The notes under the pieces: generated by a model
Database searches by the model: none
Seen by the model: only the letters and a program-made list of their open reading frames with translations
What the model was told of the DNA's origin: nothing
Shown here: positions 44,892 through 53,552 of the stretch, piece by piece
Layout: the number at the start of each line of letters is the position of its first letter
How positions within the stretch are numbered: position 1 is the stretch's first letter
Program-made: the position numbers and the translations under genes
Assembly (NCBI RefSeq): GCF_000428125.1
Contig: NZ_ATZI01000001.1
Span: 806,001-870,000, forward strand
Origin: Bacteroides graminisolvens DSM 19988 = JCM 15093
GTDB lineage: Bacteria; Bacteroidota; Bacteroidia; Bacteroidales; Bacteroidaceae
Length of the DNA: 64,000 nucleotides
Direction: 5' to 3'

Positions 44892-45881
44892 ATGGAACTA
44901 ATTACAAAAGTTGAGTACGGTAAAGCGCCTTTCAAAATCAGTCACTTGTCGAAATCTTTGTTACTGGGTTCATGTTTTGCCGAAAATATAGGTTGCCTGA
45001 TGAGGGAGAATAAGTTCGACTGCGATGTCAATCCGTTTGGTATTCTATACAATCCGCTATCTGTGTCGAAAGCTCTTGACGATATTATTGCGTGTAAGCA
45101 CTACGGACCCGATGATTTGTTCTTTCACCAAGAATGTTACCATAGCTATATGCACCATGGAAGTTTCTCGGCGACCAATCAGGAAATAGTACTTGATACT
45201 ATCAATACCCGTCTGAGCAAAGCATCTCAACGATTGGCACAAACAGAAGTGCTTATTATCACGTTTGGCACAGCATGGGTGTATTATCTGCAAAGCACTC
45301 GGGAAGTTGTGTCAAATTGCCATAAGATGCCTGCAAAAAAATTTGTAAGAGAAAAGTTAACGGTAAACGACATTGTGGAAAACTATTCTTCGCTGATTGC
45401 TAAGCTGCAGCAATGTTCTCCTAATCTGCGCCTATTGTTTACGGTGAGCCCTATCAGGCATGTGAAAGACGGCTTGCATGAAAATCAATTAAGCAAGGCA
45501 ACACTTCTTTTAGCGGTTGACGAATTAACAAGAAGGTTTCCCGAACAAATTTCTTACTTCCCTGCTTATGAAATTGTAATGGATGAACTGAGGGATTATC
45601 GTTTCTACGCCGATGATATGGTTCATCCTTCTGCATTAGCAATTCAATATATATGGGAGCGTTTTTGTGAATTGTATTTTTCGGCTGACACGCTTCAATT
45701 AATGAAGGAATGTAGCAATCTGGCTCGAGCATTAGCTCACAGACCTCTGAAGCCCGATTCGACAGAGTATAAAAGATTTTTAGGACAAATAGTGTTAAAA
45801 ATCGAGCAACTTAACGAAAAATACCCGTACTTAGATTTGAAAAAAGAATTAGAACAATGTTATATACAATTGAATCAATAG
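44892..45881 (+). CDS. GSCFA-domain protein (SGNH-hydrolase-like)
   Basis: A 329-residue protein named after its motif LLLGSCFAENIG near residue 25, where Ser is in the position of the SGNH nucleophile. Other conserved blocks are NPFGILYNPLSV, ITFGTAWVY, TVSPIRHVKDG and YADDMVHPS, the last with the Asp/His pair expected of an SGNH-type active site. No signal peptide. The biochemical role is not established. It overlaps murF-alr by 25 bp, so the two are co-translated, which hints at a role in cell-wall or envelope assembly (inference). Confidence 0.92.
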   Translation: MELITKVEYGKAPFKISHLSKSLLLGSCFAENIGCLMRENKFDCDVNPFGILYNPLSVSKALDDIIACKHYGPDDLFFHQECYHSYMHHGSFSATNQEIVLDTINTRLSKASQRLAQTEVLIITFGTAWVYYLQSTREVVSNCHKMPAKKFVREKLTVNDIVENYSSLIAKLQQCSPNLRLLFTVSPIRHVKDGLHENQLSKATLLLAVDELTRRFPEQISYFPAYEIVMDELRDYRFYADDMVHPSALAIQYIWERFCELYFSADTLQLMKECSNLARALAHRPLKPDSTEYKRFLGQIVLKIEQLNEKYPYLDLKKELEQCYIQLNQ

Positions 45882-48322
45882 CAAAACTGATTGACGCCAA
45901 GTGCATGGTTCATGCCGAGGCACACATTGATTGGTTACTTACCGATAGTCGCTCTTTATGTTTTCCGGAGACTACCTTGTTTTTCGCTTTATCAACGAAA
46001 CGTAACGATGGCTCCAAGTATATTCCCGATTTGTATGCTCGTGGAGTACGTAACTTTGTAGTAAGCAAACTGCCTGAGAACAAGGATGAATACCCGGATT
46101 CTAATTTTCTGGTAGTGAGCAATCCGCTGAAAGCTTTGCAAAAACTGGCAGAGTTACACCGCCAGAAATTTCAGGTTCCCGTTATCGGAATTACCGGAAG
46201 CAATGGTAAAACCATTGTGAAAGAGTGGCTTCATCAGCTACTTAGTCCGGAACGTACTATTGTGAGATCACCCCGAAGTTATAATTCGCAGATAGGGGTA
46301 CCCATCTCCGTGTGGCAGATGAACGAATCTACCGAATTGGGAATCTTTGAGGCGGGCATCTCTGAAGTAGGAGAGATGCGGGCATTGCAAAATATCATCA
46401 GACCTACCATAGGAGTGTTGACCAATATAGGCGGTGCTCATCAGGAAAACTTCTTCTCGTTGCAGGAAAAGTGCATGGAGAAGCTCTTGCTTTTTAAAGA
46501 TTGCGAGGTCGTTGTTTATAACGGCGACAATGAACTGTTGAGCAATTGTGTTGCCAAATCCATGCTTACTGCCCGTGAAATTGCTTGGTCATGTGTGGAC
46601 ATGGAGAAGCCGCTCTACATCAGTAGTATCAAAAAGGAAGCCGACTGCACGGTTATCTCCTATCGTTATCTGGAGATGGATAATACCTTCACCATTCCTT
46701 TTATTGATGATGCGTCAATAGAAAACTCACTGAACTGCTTAGCCGTTTGTCTATACCTCATGCTATCTCCCGAACAAATTACGGAACGTATGCAACAGCT
46801 CGAACCTGTTGCCATGCGCCTAGAAGTAAAGGAAGGAAAGAATAACTGTGTGCTGATTAACGATAGTTACAATTCAGACTTGGCTTCGCTGGATATTGCA
46901 CTTGATTTTGTCTATAGACGTTCTTTGTCGAAGGGGCTCAAACGTACCTTGATTTTGTCGGATATGCTTGAAACGGGACAAAGCGTAACTACCCTTTACC
47001 GTAAGGTGGCACAGTTGGTTCATAGTCGCGGCATAGAAAAGATAATAGGTGTGGGAGAGGATATCTCTTCGTGTGCAGACCGCTTTGATGTGGAGAAGTA
47101 TTTCTTTCAGGATACAGAATCATTGTTGCACTCGGATGTAATTAAGAATCTCCGTAATGAAATTATTCTGATTAAAGGTTCTAGAAACTTTGAGTTTGAC
47201 ACCGTATCCGAACGATTAGAACTGAAGGTGCATGAAACAATTCTGGAAATAAATCTGAATGCCTTGGTTGGTAATCTAAACTATTACCGTTCTAAACTGA
47301 AACCCGAAACGAAAATAGTTTGCATGGTTAAAGCATTTGCTTACGGCGCCGGTTCGTACGAAGTTGCTAAAACTTTGCAAGAACACAGGGTTGATTATCA
47401 AGCAGTAGCTGTAGCCGACGAAGGTTCCGAACTTCGCAAAGCTGGCATTACCGGATCAATCATCATTATGAACCCCGAAATGACAGCTTTTAAAACGTTG
47501 TTCGATTACAAACTGGAACCCGAGGTTTATAGTTTTCATTTGCTCGATGCTCTAATTAAAGAGGCCGAAAAAGAAGGTATAACTAATTTTCCGATACATA
47601 TTAAGCTGGATACCGGTATGCACAGGCTCGGTTTTGCTCCGGAGGATGTGCCGGCTTTGATTAAACGTTTGAAAGGTCAGAATGCTGTAATTCCACGTTC
47701 TGTCTTCTCGCACATGGTGGGCAGTGACAGTGAACAGTTTGATGCATTTACCCGTAAACAAATTGCTGCGTTCGAAGAAGCCTCTACACTTTTACAAAAT
47801 GCCTTTCCGCATAAAATACTTCGTCATATCTGCAATTCAGCCGGTATTGAACGCTTTCCGGAAGCACAGTATGACATGGTGCGTTTGGGTATCGGTTTAT
47901 ATGGCGTTAGTCCCATCGATAATTCCGTTATAAATAACGTAAGCACATTGAAAACAACCATTCTGCAGATACGCAACGTGCCGGCCGATGATACGGTGGG
48001 CTACAGTCGTAAAGGTCATCTGACCCGTGATTCGCGCATTGCTGCCATTCCGATAGGCTATGCCGACGGACTGAACCGACATTTGGGAAATGGAAAAGGA
48101 TATTGCCTTGTTAACGGTCAGAAAGCCCCTTATGTAGGCAATATCTGTATGGATGTGTGCATGGTTGACGTTACCGGAATTGATTGCAAGGAAGGTGATC
48201 CGGTTATTATATTCGGAGACGAATTACCCATAACGGTACTTTCGGATTTGCTGGAAACCATTCCGTACGAGGTGCTCACCAGCGTGTCGTCGAGGGTGAA
48301 ACGAATCTATTTCCAAGATTAA
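45857..48322 (+). CDS. murF-alr: Bifunctional UDP-MurNAc-tripeptide:D-Ala-D-Ala ligase / alanine racemase
   Basis: An 821-residue fusion found in Bacteroidota. Residues ~1-445 are a Mur ligase: ATP loop GITGSNGKTIVKEWL at about 112-126, SYNSQIGVPISVW, and NDSYNSDLASLDIAL in the C-terminal part. Residues ~455-821 are a fold-type III alanine racemase: PLP lysine Lys492 in MVKAFAYGAG, the catalytic tyrosine Tyr716 in VGYSRKG, and IPIGYADGLNR. The racemase makes D-Ala and the ligase adds D-Ala-D-Ala to the peptidoglycan precursor. Both sites look intact. A promoter for the next operon follows. Confidence 0.96.
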   Translation: MLYTIESIAKLIDAKCMVHAEAHIDWLLTDSRSLCFPETTLFFALSTKRNDGSKYIPDLYARGVRNFVVSKLPENKDEYPDSNFLVVSNPLKALQKLAELHRQKFQVPVIGITGSNGKTIVKEWLHQLLSPERTIVRSPRSYNSQIGVPISVWQMNESTELGIFEAGISEVGEMRALQNIIRPTIGVLTNIGGAHQENFFSLQEKCMEKLLLFKDCEVVVYNGDNELLSNCVAKSMLTAREIAWSCVDMEKPLYISSIKKEADCTVISYRYLEMDNTFTIPFIDDASIENSLNCLAVCLYLMLSPEQITERMQQLEPVAMRLEVKEGKNNCVLINDSYNSDLASLDIALDFVYRRSLSKGLKRTLILSDMLETGQSVTTLYRKVAQLVHSRGIEKIIGVGEDISSCADRFDVEKYFFQDTESLLHSDVIKNLRNEIILIKGSRNFEFDTVSERLELKVHETILEINLNALVGNLNYYRSKLKPETKIVCMVKAFAYGAGSYEVAKTLQEHRVDYQAVAVADEGSELRKAGITGSIIIMNPEMTAFKTLFDYKLEPEVYSFHLLDALIKEAEKEGITNFPIHIKLDTGMHRLGFAPEDVPALIKRLKGQNAVIPRSVFSHMVGSDSEQFDAFTRKQIAAFEEASTLLQNAFPHKILRHICNSAGIERFPEAQYDMVRLGIGLYGVSPIDNSVINNVSTLKTTILQIRNVPADDTVGYSRKGHLTRDSRIAAIPIGYADGLNRHLGNGKGYCLVNGQKAPYVGNICMDVCMVDVTGIDCKEGDPVIIFGDELPITVLSDLLETIPYEVLTSVSSRVKRIYFQD

Positions 48323-48355
48323 TATTCTGGGCGTTAAACTTAGGAAATAAAAAAC

Positions 48356-48386
48356 TTGGTGACATGCTTGCTTTTACCTAGTTTTG
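48356..48386 (+). promoter_or_regulatory. Promoter of tatA-tatC-helicase
   Basis: TTG at 48356-48358, a 20-nt spacer and TAGTTTTG at 48379-48386 fit the Bacteroides consensus; the tatA ATG is 40 nt downstream. Confidence 0.55.
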
Positions 48387-48426
48387 TGTGATTATAACTT
48401 ATGTATCTACCTAATAATCTGAATGT

Positions 48427-48663
48427 ATGGTTAATGAATTAGTGATTTTAGGCTTTATTCCCAGTGGGTCGGAGTTTCTGATTCTGGCACTGCTGATTTT
48501 GTTATTCTTTGGAGGAAGAAAAATTCCTGAGTTGATGAAGGGATTGGGCAAAGGCGTAAAGAGTTTCAAAGAAGGAGTCAACGAGGCCAAAGAAGAAATC
48601 AACAAAGCGAAAGAAGAGGTTGAGAAACCGGCTGATGATACGACGAACGAGAAGAAAGACTAG
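48427..48663 (+). CDS. tatA: Sec-independent protein translocase subunit TatA
   Basis: A 78-residue protein with one N-terminal membrane helix (EFLILALLILLFFGGRKIPEL), the FGG-K-P hinge of TatA/TatE, an amphipathic helix (LMKGLGKGVKSFKEG) and a charged, Lys/Glu-rich tail. It oligomerises to form the Tat translocation site for folded proteins. It lies 2 bp before tatC; no tatB is present, so this TatA probably does both jobs. Confidence 0.94.
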   Translation: MVNELVILGFIPSGSEFLILALLILLFFGGRKIPELMKGLGKGVKSFKEGVNEAKEEINKAKEEVEKPADDTTNEKKD

Positions 48664-48665
48664 CA

Positions 48666-49466
48666 ATGGCAGAAATGACCTTTTGGGATCATTTGGATGA
48701 ATTGCGGAAAGTACTGTTTCGCATCTTGGGAGTTTGGTTTGTTCTGGCAATTGGTTATTTCATTGCCATGCCTTGGTTGTTTGACCATGTGATACTGGCT
48801 CCCTGCCACAATGATTTTGTTTTTTACTCATTGTTACGGTCTATCGGAGAATCGCTTAACCTGACGGATGATTTCTTTACGCAAGAATTCTCCGTCAAGT
48901 TGGTTAACATCAACCTGGCCGCTCCATTTTTTATCCACATGTCTACCGCATTCTGGATGTCGGTTGTCACAGCCATGCCCTATCTTTTCTGGGAAATTTG
49001 GAAATTTATTAGTCCGGCTCTGTATCCCCATGAACAGAAGGGTGTGCGCAAAACATTGATTTTAGGCGCCATGATGTTTTTTATTGGCGTGTTGATGGGT
49101 TATTTTATGGTTTATCCGTTGACGTTGCGCTTCCTGACAACGTATGAGCTGAGTGCCGAAATAGTAAACCAAATATCGCTGAACTCATACATTGACAATT
49201 TCATGGTATTGGTGCTGTGCATGGGACTAGCGTTTGAACTGCCACTTGTGACCTGGTTGCTCTCCCTCTTGGGGTTAGTGAACAAAACCTTTCTTCGCAA
49301 ATACCGCAAGCACGCCATTATTATTATTGTTGCGGTAGCTGCCATTATTACTCCTACCGGTGACCCATTTACCCTGAGTGTGGTTTCTATTCCCCTAATC
49401 ATTTTATATGAACTAAGCATTCTGTTGATAAAAGACAAAGATTCGCTACCTTTGCCAAATGATTGA
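48666..49466 (+). CDS. tatC: Sec-independent protein translocase subunit TatC
   Basis: A 266-residue, six-helix inner-membrane protein that recognises twin-arginine signal peptides. Family features: the N-terminal FWDHLDELRKVLFR, PFFIHMSTAFWMSVVTAMPYLFWEIWKFISPALYPHE, the FYGVLMGYFMVYP-like helix and KYRKHAIIIIVAVAAIITPTGDPFT. It is encoded between tatA and the nuclease-helicase and overlaps the latter by 8 bp. Confidence 0.96.
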   Translation: MAEMTFWDHLDELRKVLFRILGVWFVLAIGYFIAMPWLFDHVILAPCHNDFVFYSLLRSIGESLNLTDDFFTQEFSVKLVNINLAAPFFIHMSTAFWMSVVTAMPYLFWEIWKFISPALYPHEQKGVRKTLILGAMMFFIGVLMGYFMVYPLTLRFLTTYELSAEIVNQISLNSYIDNFMVLVLCMGLAFELPLVTWLLSLLGLVNKTFLRKYRKHAIIIIVAVAAIITPTGDPFTLSVVSIPLIILYELSILLIKDKDSLPLPND

Positions 49467-52400
49467 TGAAGTAAAAGAATACTATGACATATTGTTGGCA
49501 CTTTGTGAGGCAGAGGAAACTTCGCTGAGTGCTCGCTACCGACAGTTGCGTGACATGCTGGAACGTATTTGTCGTTTATACATGAAAGACGAAAGTCTTC
49601 AGATGACCGATTTAGCTGCACGAATCAGTTTTCTGTCGTCTTGCGTGTCGTTAGATAGTGCAGAACAAAACAAGCTACACACGTTCAGGCTTACATCCAA
49701 TGCCATACTCAACCATGAATTGGCTCCAACCAAAGAACTCTTCCTTCGTGATGTAAAAACGTTGAGCTACCTGCTTCGGAAATTGACGAGTCAAGATATT
49801 CCATCCAAACTCTACAACCTCTTACCTAAGCTACAGCCGGCTTCTTTTAAACAGACCTCAACACGCAAGCAATTCAGCAGAATGAGGGTGTGTTTTCAAT
49901 ATGCCGATGACACTTTTCTGTATGTGATGCCTGTTGATGAAGTATCCGACGAATGTCTTCGTGTGCGTTATAATGAGCCGCAGGTAAATGAAGAATTTGC
50001 TGAAACCTGCAAGTTATTGTGGACGCATGCGCAGTTGAATCTGCTGGATGTACGTGTTGGTGAAGATGGCGTATTGCTTCCTGCTTTTATTGTTTTGGAA
50101 CCCGATTACCTGATAGATATCAGCTCATTGGCAGAATGCTTTCGAGATTACGGTCATCACCCGGCCAATTACCTGTTAAGCAGACTTCAACCCATAGACA
50201 ATGCGCGGCCTTTGCTGCTGGGAAATATCGCCAACCTCTTTCTGGATGAATGGATACATGCGGATGGAGAGGTTGACTACATCAGCAGCATGAAAAAGGC
50301 GTTTCGCCGGTACCCCATTGAATTGGCTGCTTGTAGTGAGTTGACAGACAAAGAGCGTGAGCGTCAATTCTTTGATGATTGCAAGATGCATTTTGAAAAC
50401 ATTCGCCGCATGGTGACCGATACGTTTGCTTCGCCCGGTTACGACCTGAACAAAAAAGATGCTGTGCTCGAGCCGGCCTATATTTGTGAAGCTTTGGGGC
50501 TGCAGGGACGCCTCGATTATATGCAACGTGATATGCGTTCGTTTATTGAGATGAAGTCGGGCAAGGCCGATGAATATGCTATAAAAGGAAAGATAGAGCC
50601 AAAAGAAAATAACTTGGTACAAATGTTGCTATACCAAGCGGTGCTGCAATATTCCATGGGAGTAGATCACCGTAAAGTGCGTCCTTATTTACTCTACACA
50701 CGCTATCCGTTGCTCTATCCGGCACGTACCTCCTGGGCGCTGGTGCGACGTGCCATTAACCTGAGAAACCGTATTGTTGCGAATGAATTCGGTGTACAGT
50801 TGCATAATAATATAGAATACACCGGTAACCTGTTGGAGCAAATCAATGCGAACACATTGAATGAGAAACATCTTTCAGGTCGGTTCTGGGAACAATACCT
50901 GGCACCTTCTATTGATGGCTTTCGTGGAGAACTGCAACAGCTTACCTCCATCGAAAAAGCTTATTACCTAACCGTTTATAATTTCATCACCAAAGAACAG
51001 TATACCGCAAAATCGGGTGATATTGATTACGAAGGTCGTGCCGGAGCAGCTGCGTTGTGGCTTGCCTCATTGTCTGAGAAGCTGGAAGCAGGCGAAATTC
51101 TGCATCGTTTAACTATTGTTGAGAACCATGCTGCCGATGAACACAAAGCATCGCTTACTCTAGCTATTCCCGAAGCCGACTGCTGTGAAGTTGAAGCAGA
51201 GGTGGCGTTGCCTAATTTCAGGCAAGGAGATGCTGTTGTTTTGTATCAGCGAAACAACGATGCCGATAAGGTTACCAATCAAATGGTTTTTAAAGGTAAT
51301 ATTGAATACATTGACGAACATTGTGTGAAAGTACGGCTGCGTGCTTCGCAACAAAATCCTTCGGTGATTCCGGCCGATAGTCTCTATGCGCTGGAACACG
51401 ACGTCATGGATACCACTTTCCGAAGCATGTATATGGGACTGTCGGCTTTTGCACGTGCCACGAAAGAAAGGCGTGACTTGCTTCTCTTTCAGCGCCTGCC
51501 TCAGTTTAGCACGGCTTATAATGAACAGATAGTAAATGCCTCGACCGACTTTGATCGTGTTGCGTGGAAAGCATTGGCTGCCCAAGATTATTTCCTGTTG
51601 GTTGGTCCTCCGGGAACGGGCAAAACATCGCGAGCTTTGCGCTTGATGGTTGAACGCTTTCGGGAAAATCCTGAGGTACATATTCTGCTAATGGCTTATA
51701 CCAATAGAGCCGTTGATGAAATATGTAAGGCCTTGTCGGCCATCACACCTGCTGTTGACTTCATCCGTGTTGGTAGCGAATTATCTTGTGATGCCGCTTA
51801 CAGAAATCACCTGATGGAGAATGAGCTGGCGCTTTGCACCCGTCGATCGGAAGTAGTAGAGCGCATGGTATCCTGTCGGATATTTGTGGGGACAGTGGCT
51901 TCCATAGCCGCCAAACCCGAATTGTTCCGCCTTAAAACCTTTGACGTGGCAATTGTTGATGAGGCTACTCAAATACTGGAACCTCACTTGCTGGGCATAC
52001 TGTGCGCTCGCAACGCAGCCGGCTCCAATGCAATTGGCAAATTTATCCTCATAGGCGATTACAAACAGTTGCCGGCCGTGGTTCAGCAAAGCGATGTTCA
52101 CTCCGAAATACACGAAGACAGTTTGCGTTCGGCCGGACTTGTGAATCTCAAAGAATCTTTGTTTGAGCGGCTTCACCGTGCCTGCCTCTCTGCACCGGTA
52201 AAGGAGCAGGCGGTTGACCAGCTGTGCCGACAAGGCAGAATGAATCCGGAGGTTGCTCTGTTTCCGAACGAGGCTTTTTATGGTGGAAAATTGGTCTCAA
52301 TAGGCCTTCCGCATCAAGTTGATGAAATTTTGCCGGCCGATACGCTGACAGACGATAAACTCAACGCACTAATAACTCATCGCGTTGCTTTTCTTCCCTC

Positions 52401-52866
52401 AGAGCCCAATAAACAAGGAGCATCTGTTAAGGTGAACTACTGTGAAGCCCGTTTGTGTGCTCAATTGGCACGGAAAGTGTTTGAGCAGTATCAAAACACA
52501 TTCAATCCTTCTTTTACGCTGGGCATTATTACACCCTACCGCAGTCAGATTGCACTAATCAAAAAAGAGCTTTGTCTGATGGGCATCCCTCAGCTGAACT
52601 CCATATTGGTTGATACGGTAGAACGATTTCAAGGAAGCGAACGCGATGTTATTATCTATTCTTTCTGTGTGAATCAACCCTATCAGCTTCGTTTCTTGTC
52701 GAACCTGATGGAAGAAGACGGTGTAGCGGTTGACAGAAAATTAAATGTGGCTTTAACGCGTGCCCGAAAACAAATGTTCATAATGGGCGTGCCTCAATTG
52801 TTGGCTCTGAATCCGATCTATAAAAAGCTGCTCAATTTTATCAAAATGAAAGCAGATTTTACATAA
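49459..52866 (+). CDS. Nuclease-helicase: Cas4-like PD-(D/E)XK domain plus UPF1/Dna2-type SF1 helicase
   Basis: An 1135-residue cytoplasmic protein. The N-terminal ~230 residues are helical and unassigned. Residues ~250-400 resemble a Cas4/RecB nuclease: NIANLFLDEW, then Asp353 (GRLDYM), Glu364 and Lys366 (FIEMKSGKA), and Gln388 in VQMLLYQAVL. From ~690 comes a superfamily 1B helicase: Walker A GPPGTGKT (Lys722), Walker B VDEATQ (Asp834-Glu835), GDYKQLPAVVQ, TPYRSQIALIK, VERFQGSERDVIIYS and LNVALTRARKQ. I do not see the cysteine cluster of Dna2/AddB Fe-S nucleases. It probably works in DNA repair or replication-end processing. It overlaps tatC by 8 bp, a start without space for its own promoter. 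Confidence 0.88.
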   Translation: MIDEVKEYYDILLALCEAEETSLSARYRQLRDMLERICRLYMKDESLQMTDLAARISFLSSCVSLDSAEQNKLHTFRLTSNAILNHELAPTKELFLRDVKTLSYLLRKLTSQDIPSKLYNLLPKLQPASFKQTSTRKQFSRMRVCFQYADDTFLYVMPVDEVSDECLRVRYNEPQVNEEFAETCKLLWTHAQLNLLDVRVGEDGVLLPAFIVLEPDYLIDISSLAECFRDYGHHPANYLLSRLQPIDNARPLLLGNIANLFLDEWIHADGEVDYISSMKKAFRRYPIELAACSELTDKERERQFFDDCKMHFENIRRMVTDTFASPGYDLNKKDAVLEPAYICEALGLQGRLDYMQRDMRSFIEMKSGKADEYAIKGKIEPKENNLVQMLLYQAVLQYSMGVDHRKVRPYLLYTRYPLLYPARTSWALVRRAINLRNRIVANEFGVQLHNNIEYTGNLLEQINANTLNEKHLSGRFWEQYLAPSIDGFRGELQQLTSIEKAYYLTVYNFITKEQYTAKSGDIDYEGRAGAAALWLASLSEKLEAGEILHRLTIVENHAADEHKASLTLAIPEADCCEVEAEVALPNFRQGDAVVLYQRNNDADKVTNQMVFKGNIEYIDEHCVKVRLRASQQNPSVIPADSLYALEHDVMDTTFRSMYMGLSAFARATKERRDLLLFQRLPQFSTAYNEQIVNASTDFDRVAWKALAAQDYFLLVGPPGTGKTSRALRLMVERFRENPEVHILLMAYTNRAVDEICKALSAITPAVDFIRVGSELSCDAAYRNHLMENELALCTRRSEVVERMVSCRIFVGTVASIAAKPELFRLKTFDVAIVDEATQILEPHLLGILCARNAAGSNAIGKFILIGDYKQLPAVVQQSDVHSEIHEDSLRSAGLVNLKESLFERLHRACLSAPVKEQAVDQLCRQGRMNPEVALFPNEAFYGGKLVSIGLPHQVDEILPADTLTDDKLNALITHRVAFLPSEPNKQGASVKVNYCEARLCAQLARKVFEQYQNTFNPSFTLGIITPYRSQIALIKKELCLMGIPQLNSILVDTVERFQGSERDVIIYSFCVNQPYQLRFLSNLMEEDGVAVDRKLNVALTRARKQMFIMGVPQLLALNPIYKKLLNFIKMKADFT

Positions 52867-52934
52867 ATACGGAGTAATTAGGTTTTATTCTGTCTTTATG
52901 CGGTTTGTTAACACTTTCGTATTGCCAAAACCTC

Positions 52935-52942
52935 TATATTTG
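52935..52942 (+). promoter_or_regulatory. -7 box of a short non-coding transcript
   Basis: TATATTTG followed by CA is an exact TAnnTTTG match 70 bp past the helicase gene. A TTTG stands at 52904-52907, farther than usual. No gene follows on this strand, only the short unit described next. Confidence 0.45.
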
Positions 52943-52948
52943 CACTAC

Positions 52949-53017
52949 GTTTTTTTCATAGAGATTTAGATTTAAGGTTAGAAGAATTGTGGAAGTCGTG
53001 AGACTTCCCTTTTTTTT
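52949..53017 (+). ncRNA. Candidate small RNA ending in a GTGA-loop terminator
   Basis: A ~69-nt stretch begins just after a -7 promoter box with TTTTTTTCATAGAGATT and ends in a 7-bp hairpin GGAAGTC-GTGA-GACTTCC plus eight T (52991-53017). It has no reading frame. It may be a small RNA or only the terminator of the helicase transcript with a chance promoter-like word. Confidence 0.4.
52991..53017 (+). terminator. Terminator 1 after the helicase gene
   Basis: GGAAGTC / GACTTCC stem, GTGA loop (a GNRA tetraloop in RNA) and a T8 tract. Same loop and closing pairs as the terminators at 3341 and 53062. Confidence 0.8.
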
Positions 53018-53061
53018 GCCTTAAGCCTCCTCTTTCTTTCATAGATTGAAGGGGGCTCAAA

Positions 53062-53089
53062 AAGTCCTTTCGTGAGAAAGGGCTTTTTT
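53062..53089 (+). terminator. Terminator 2, second unit in tandem
   Basis: AAGTCCTTTC / GAAAGGGCTT, a 10-bp stem with one G-T pair, GTGA loop and T6. The unit starts with TTTCATAGATT at 53037, like the first unit. Confidence 0.8.
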
Positions 53090-53140
53090 ATTGATATATG
53101 CCATTCCGAATCATACCGCTACATAAAAAGTATGAAAAAA

Positions 53141-53244
53141 AGTATCACCAAGTATCACCAATCTTGTAAAGATCTGAAAATAAGACCATTACGTGTGACA
53201 CTTGGCTAAAAAAAAGCCTCACCAAGTATCACCAAGTATCACCA
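53141..53244. repeat. Two pairs of the decamer AGTATCACCA
   Basis: Exact tandem pairs lie at 53141-53160 and 53225-53244. The 64 nt between them include ACTTGGCT and AGCC...CCAAGT, which can pair. The spacing of 10 bp is one helical turn. Confidence 0.8.
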
Positions 53245-53327
53245 ACTTTTTTGCAGTGATTCTTTACAGTACAACACTAATTAAATCTTTCACATAAAGG
53301 ATTTCAATCAGCCTGCTTATGCGATTT

Positions 53328-53460
53328 ATTTTGCTGGTGAGCCATTCTCGTCTCCACCCCGATGTACACAGTTTGTACACCCCCATGTATAGATTGTGTA
53401 GACCCGGGTGTACAAGCGTCCTACACCCGGGTCTACACTGAGATTTGCAACCAGCAAAAT
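53328..53460. repeat. Nested inverted repeats, 133-bp element
   Basis: ATTTTGCTGGT (53328-53338) and ACCAGCAAAAT (53450-53460) form an 11-bp outer inverted repeat. Inside, 53396-53412 and 53422-53438 form a perfect 17-bp inverted repeat around CAAGCGTCC, containing CCCGGGT. Further GTACA words precede it at 53363-53380. No gene and no T tract. Confidence 0.75.
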
Positions 53461-53482
53461 TTATTGGAGCTATATGGCAAAT

Positions 53483-53525
53483 AAAAAATCCCCCGACTAT
53501 TTGCAGCGAACTGCAATAGCCGGAG
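53483..53525 (-). terminator. Terminator of the hexuronate transporter gene
   Basis: On the minus strand CCGGCTATTGCAG and CTGCAAATAGTCGG pair around TTCG and run into six T, 28 nt past the stop codon. Confidence 0.8.
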
Positions 53526-53552
53526 GACTTTATGATTCTTTATGGAGAAGTA

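Noticed and set aside
49459..52866. Cas4 of a CRISPR system
   Set aside because: The nuclease-like part is embedded in a helicase and no CRISPR genes are nearby.
53101..53460. CRISPR array
   Set aside because: The repeats are 10-mers in pairs, without regular 30-40-nt spacers or cas genes.
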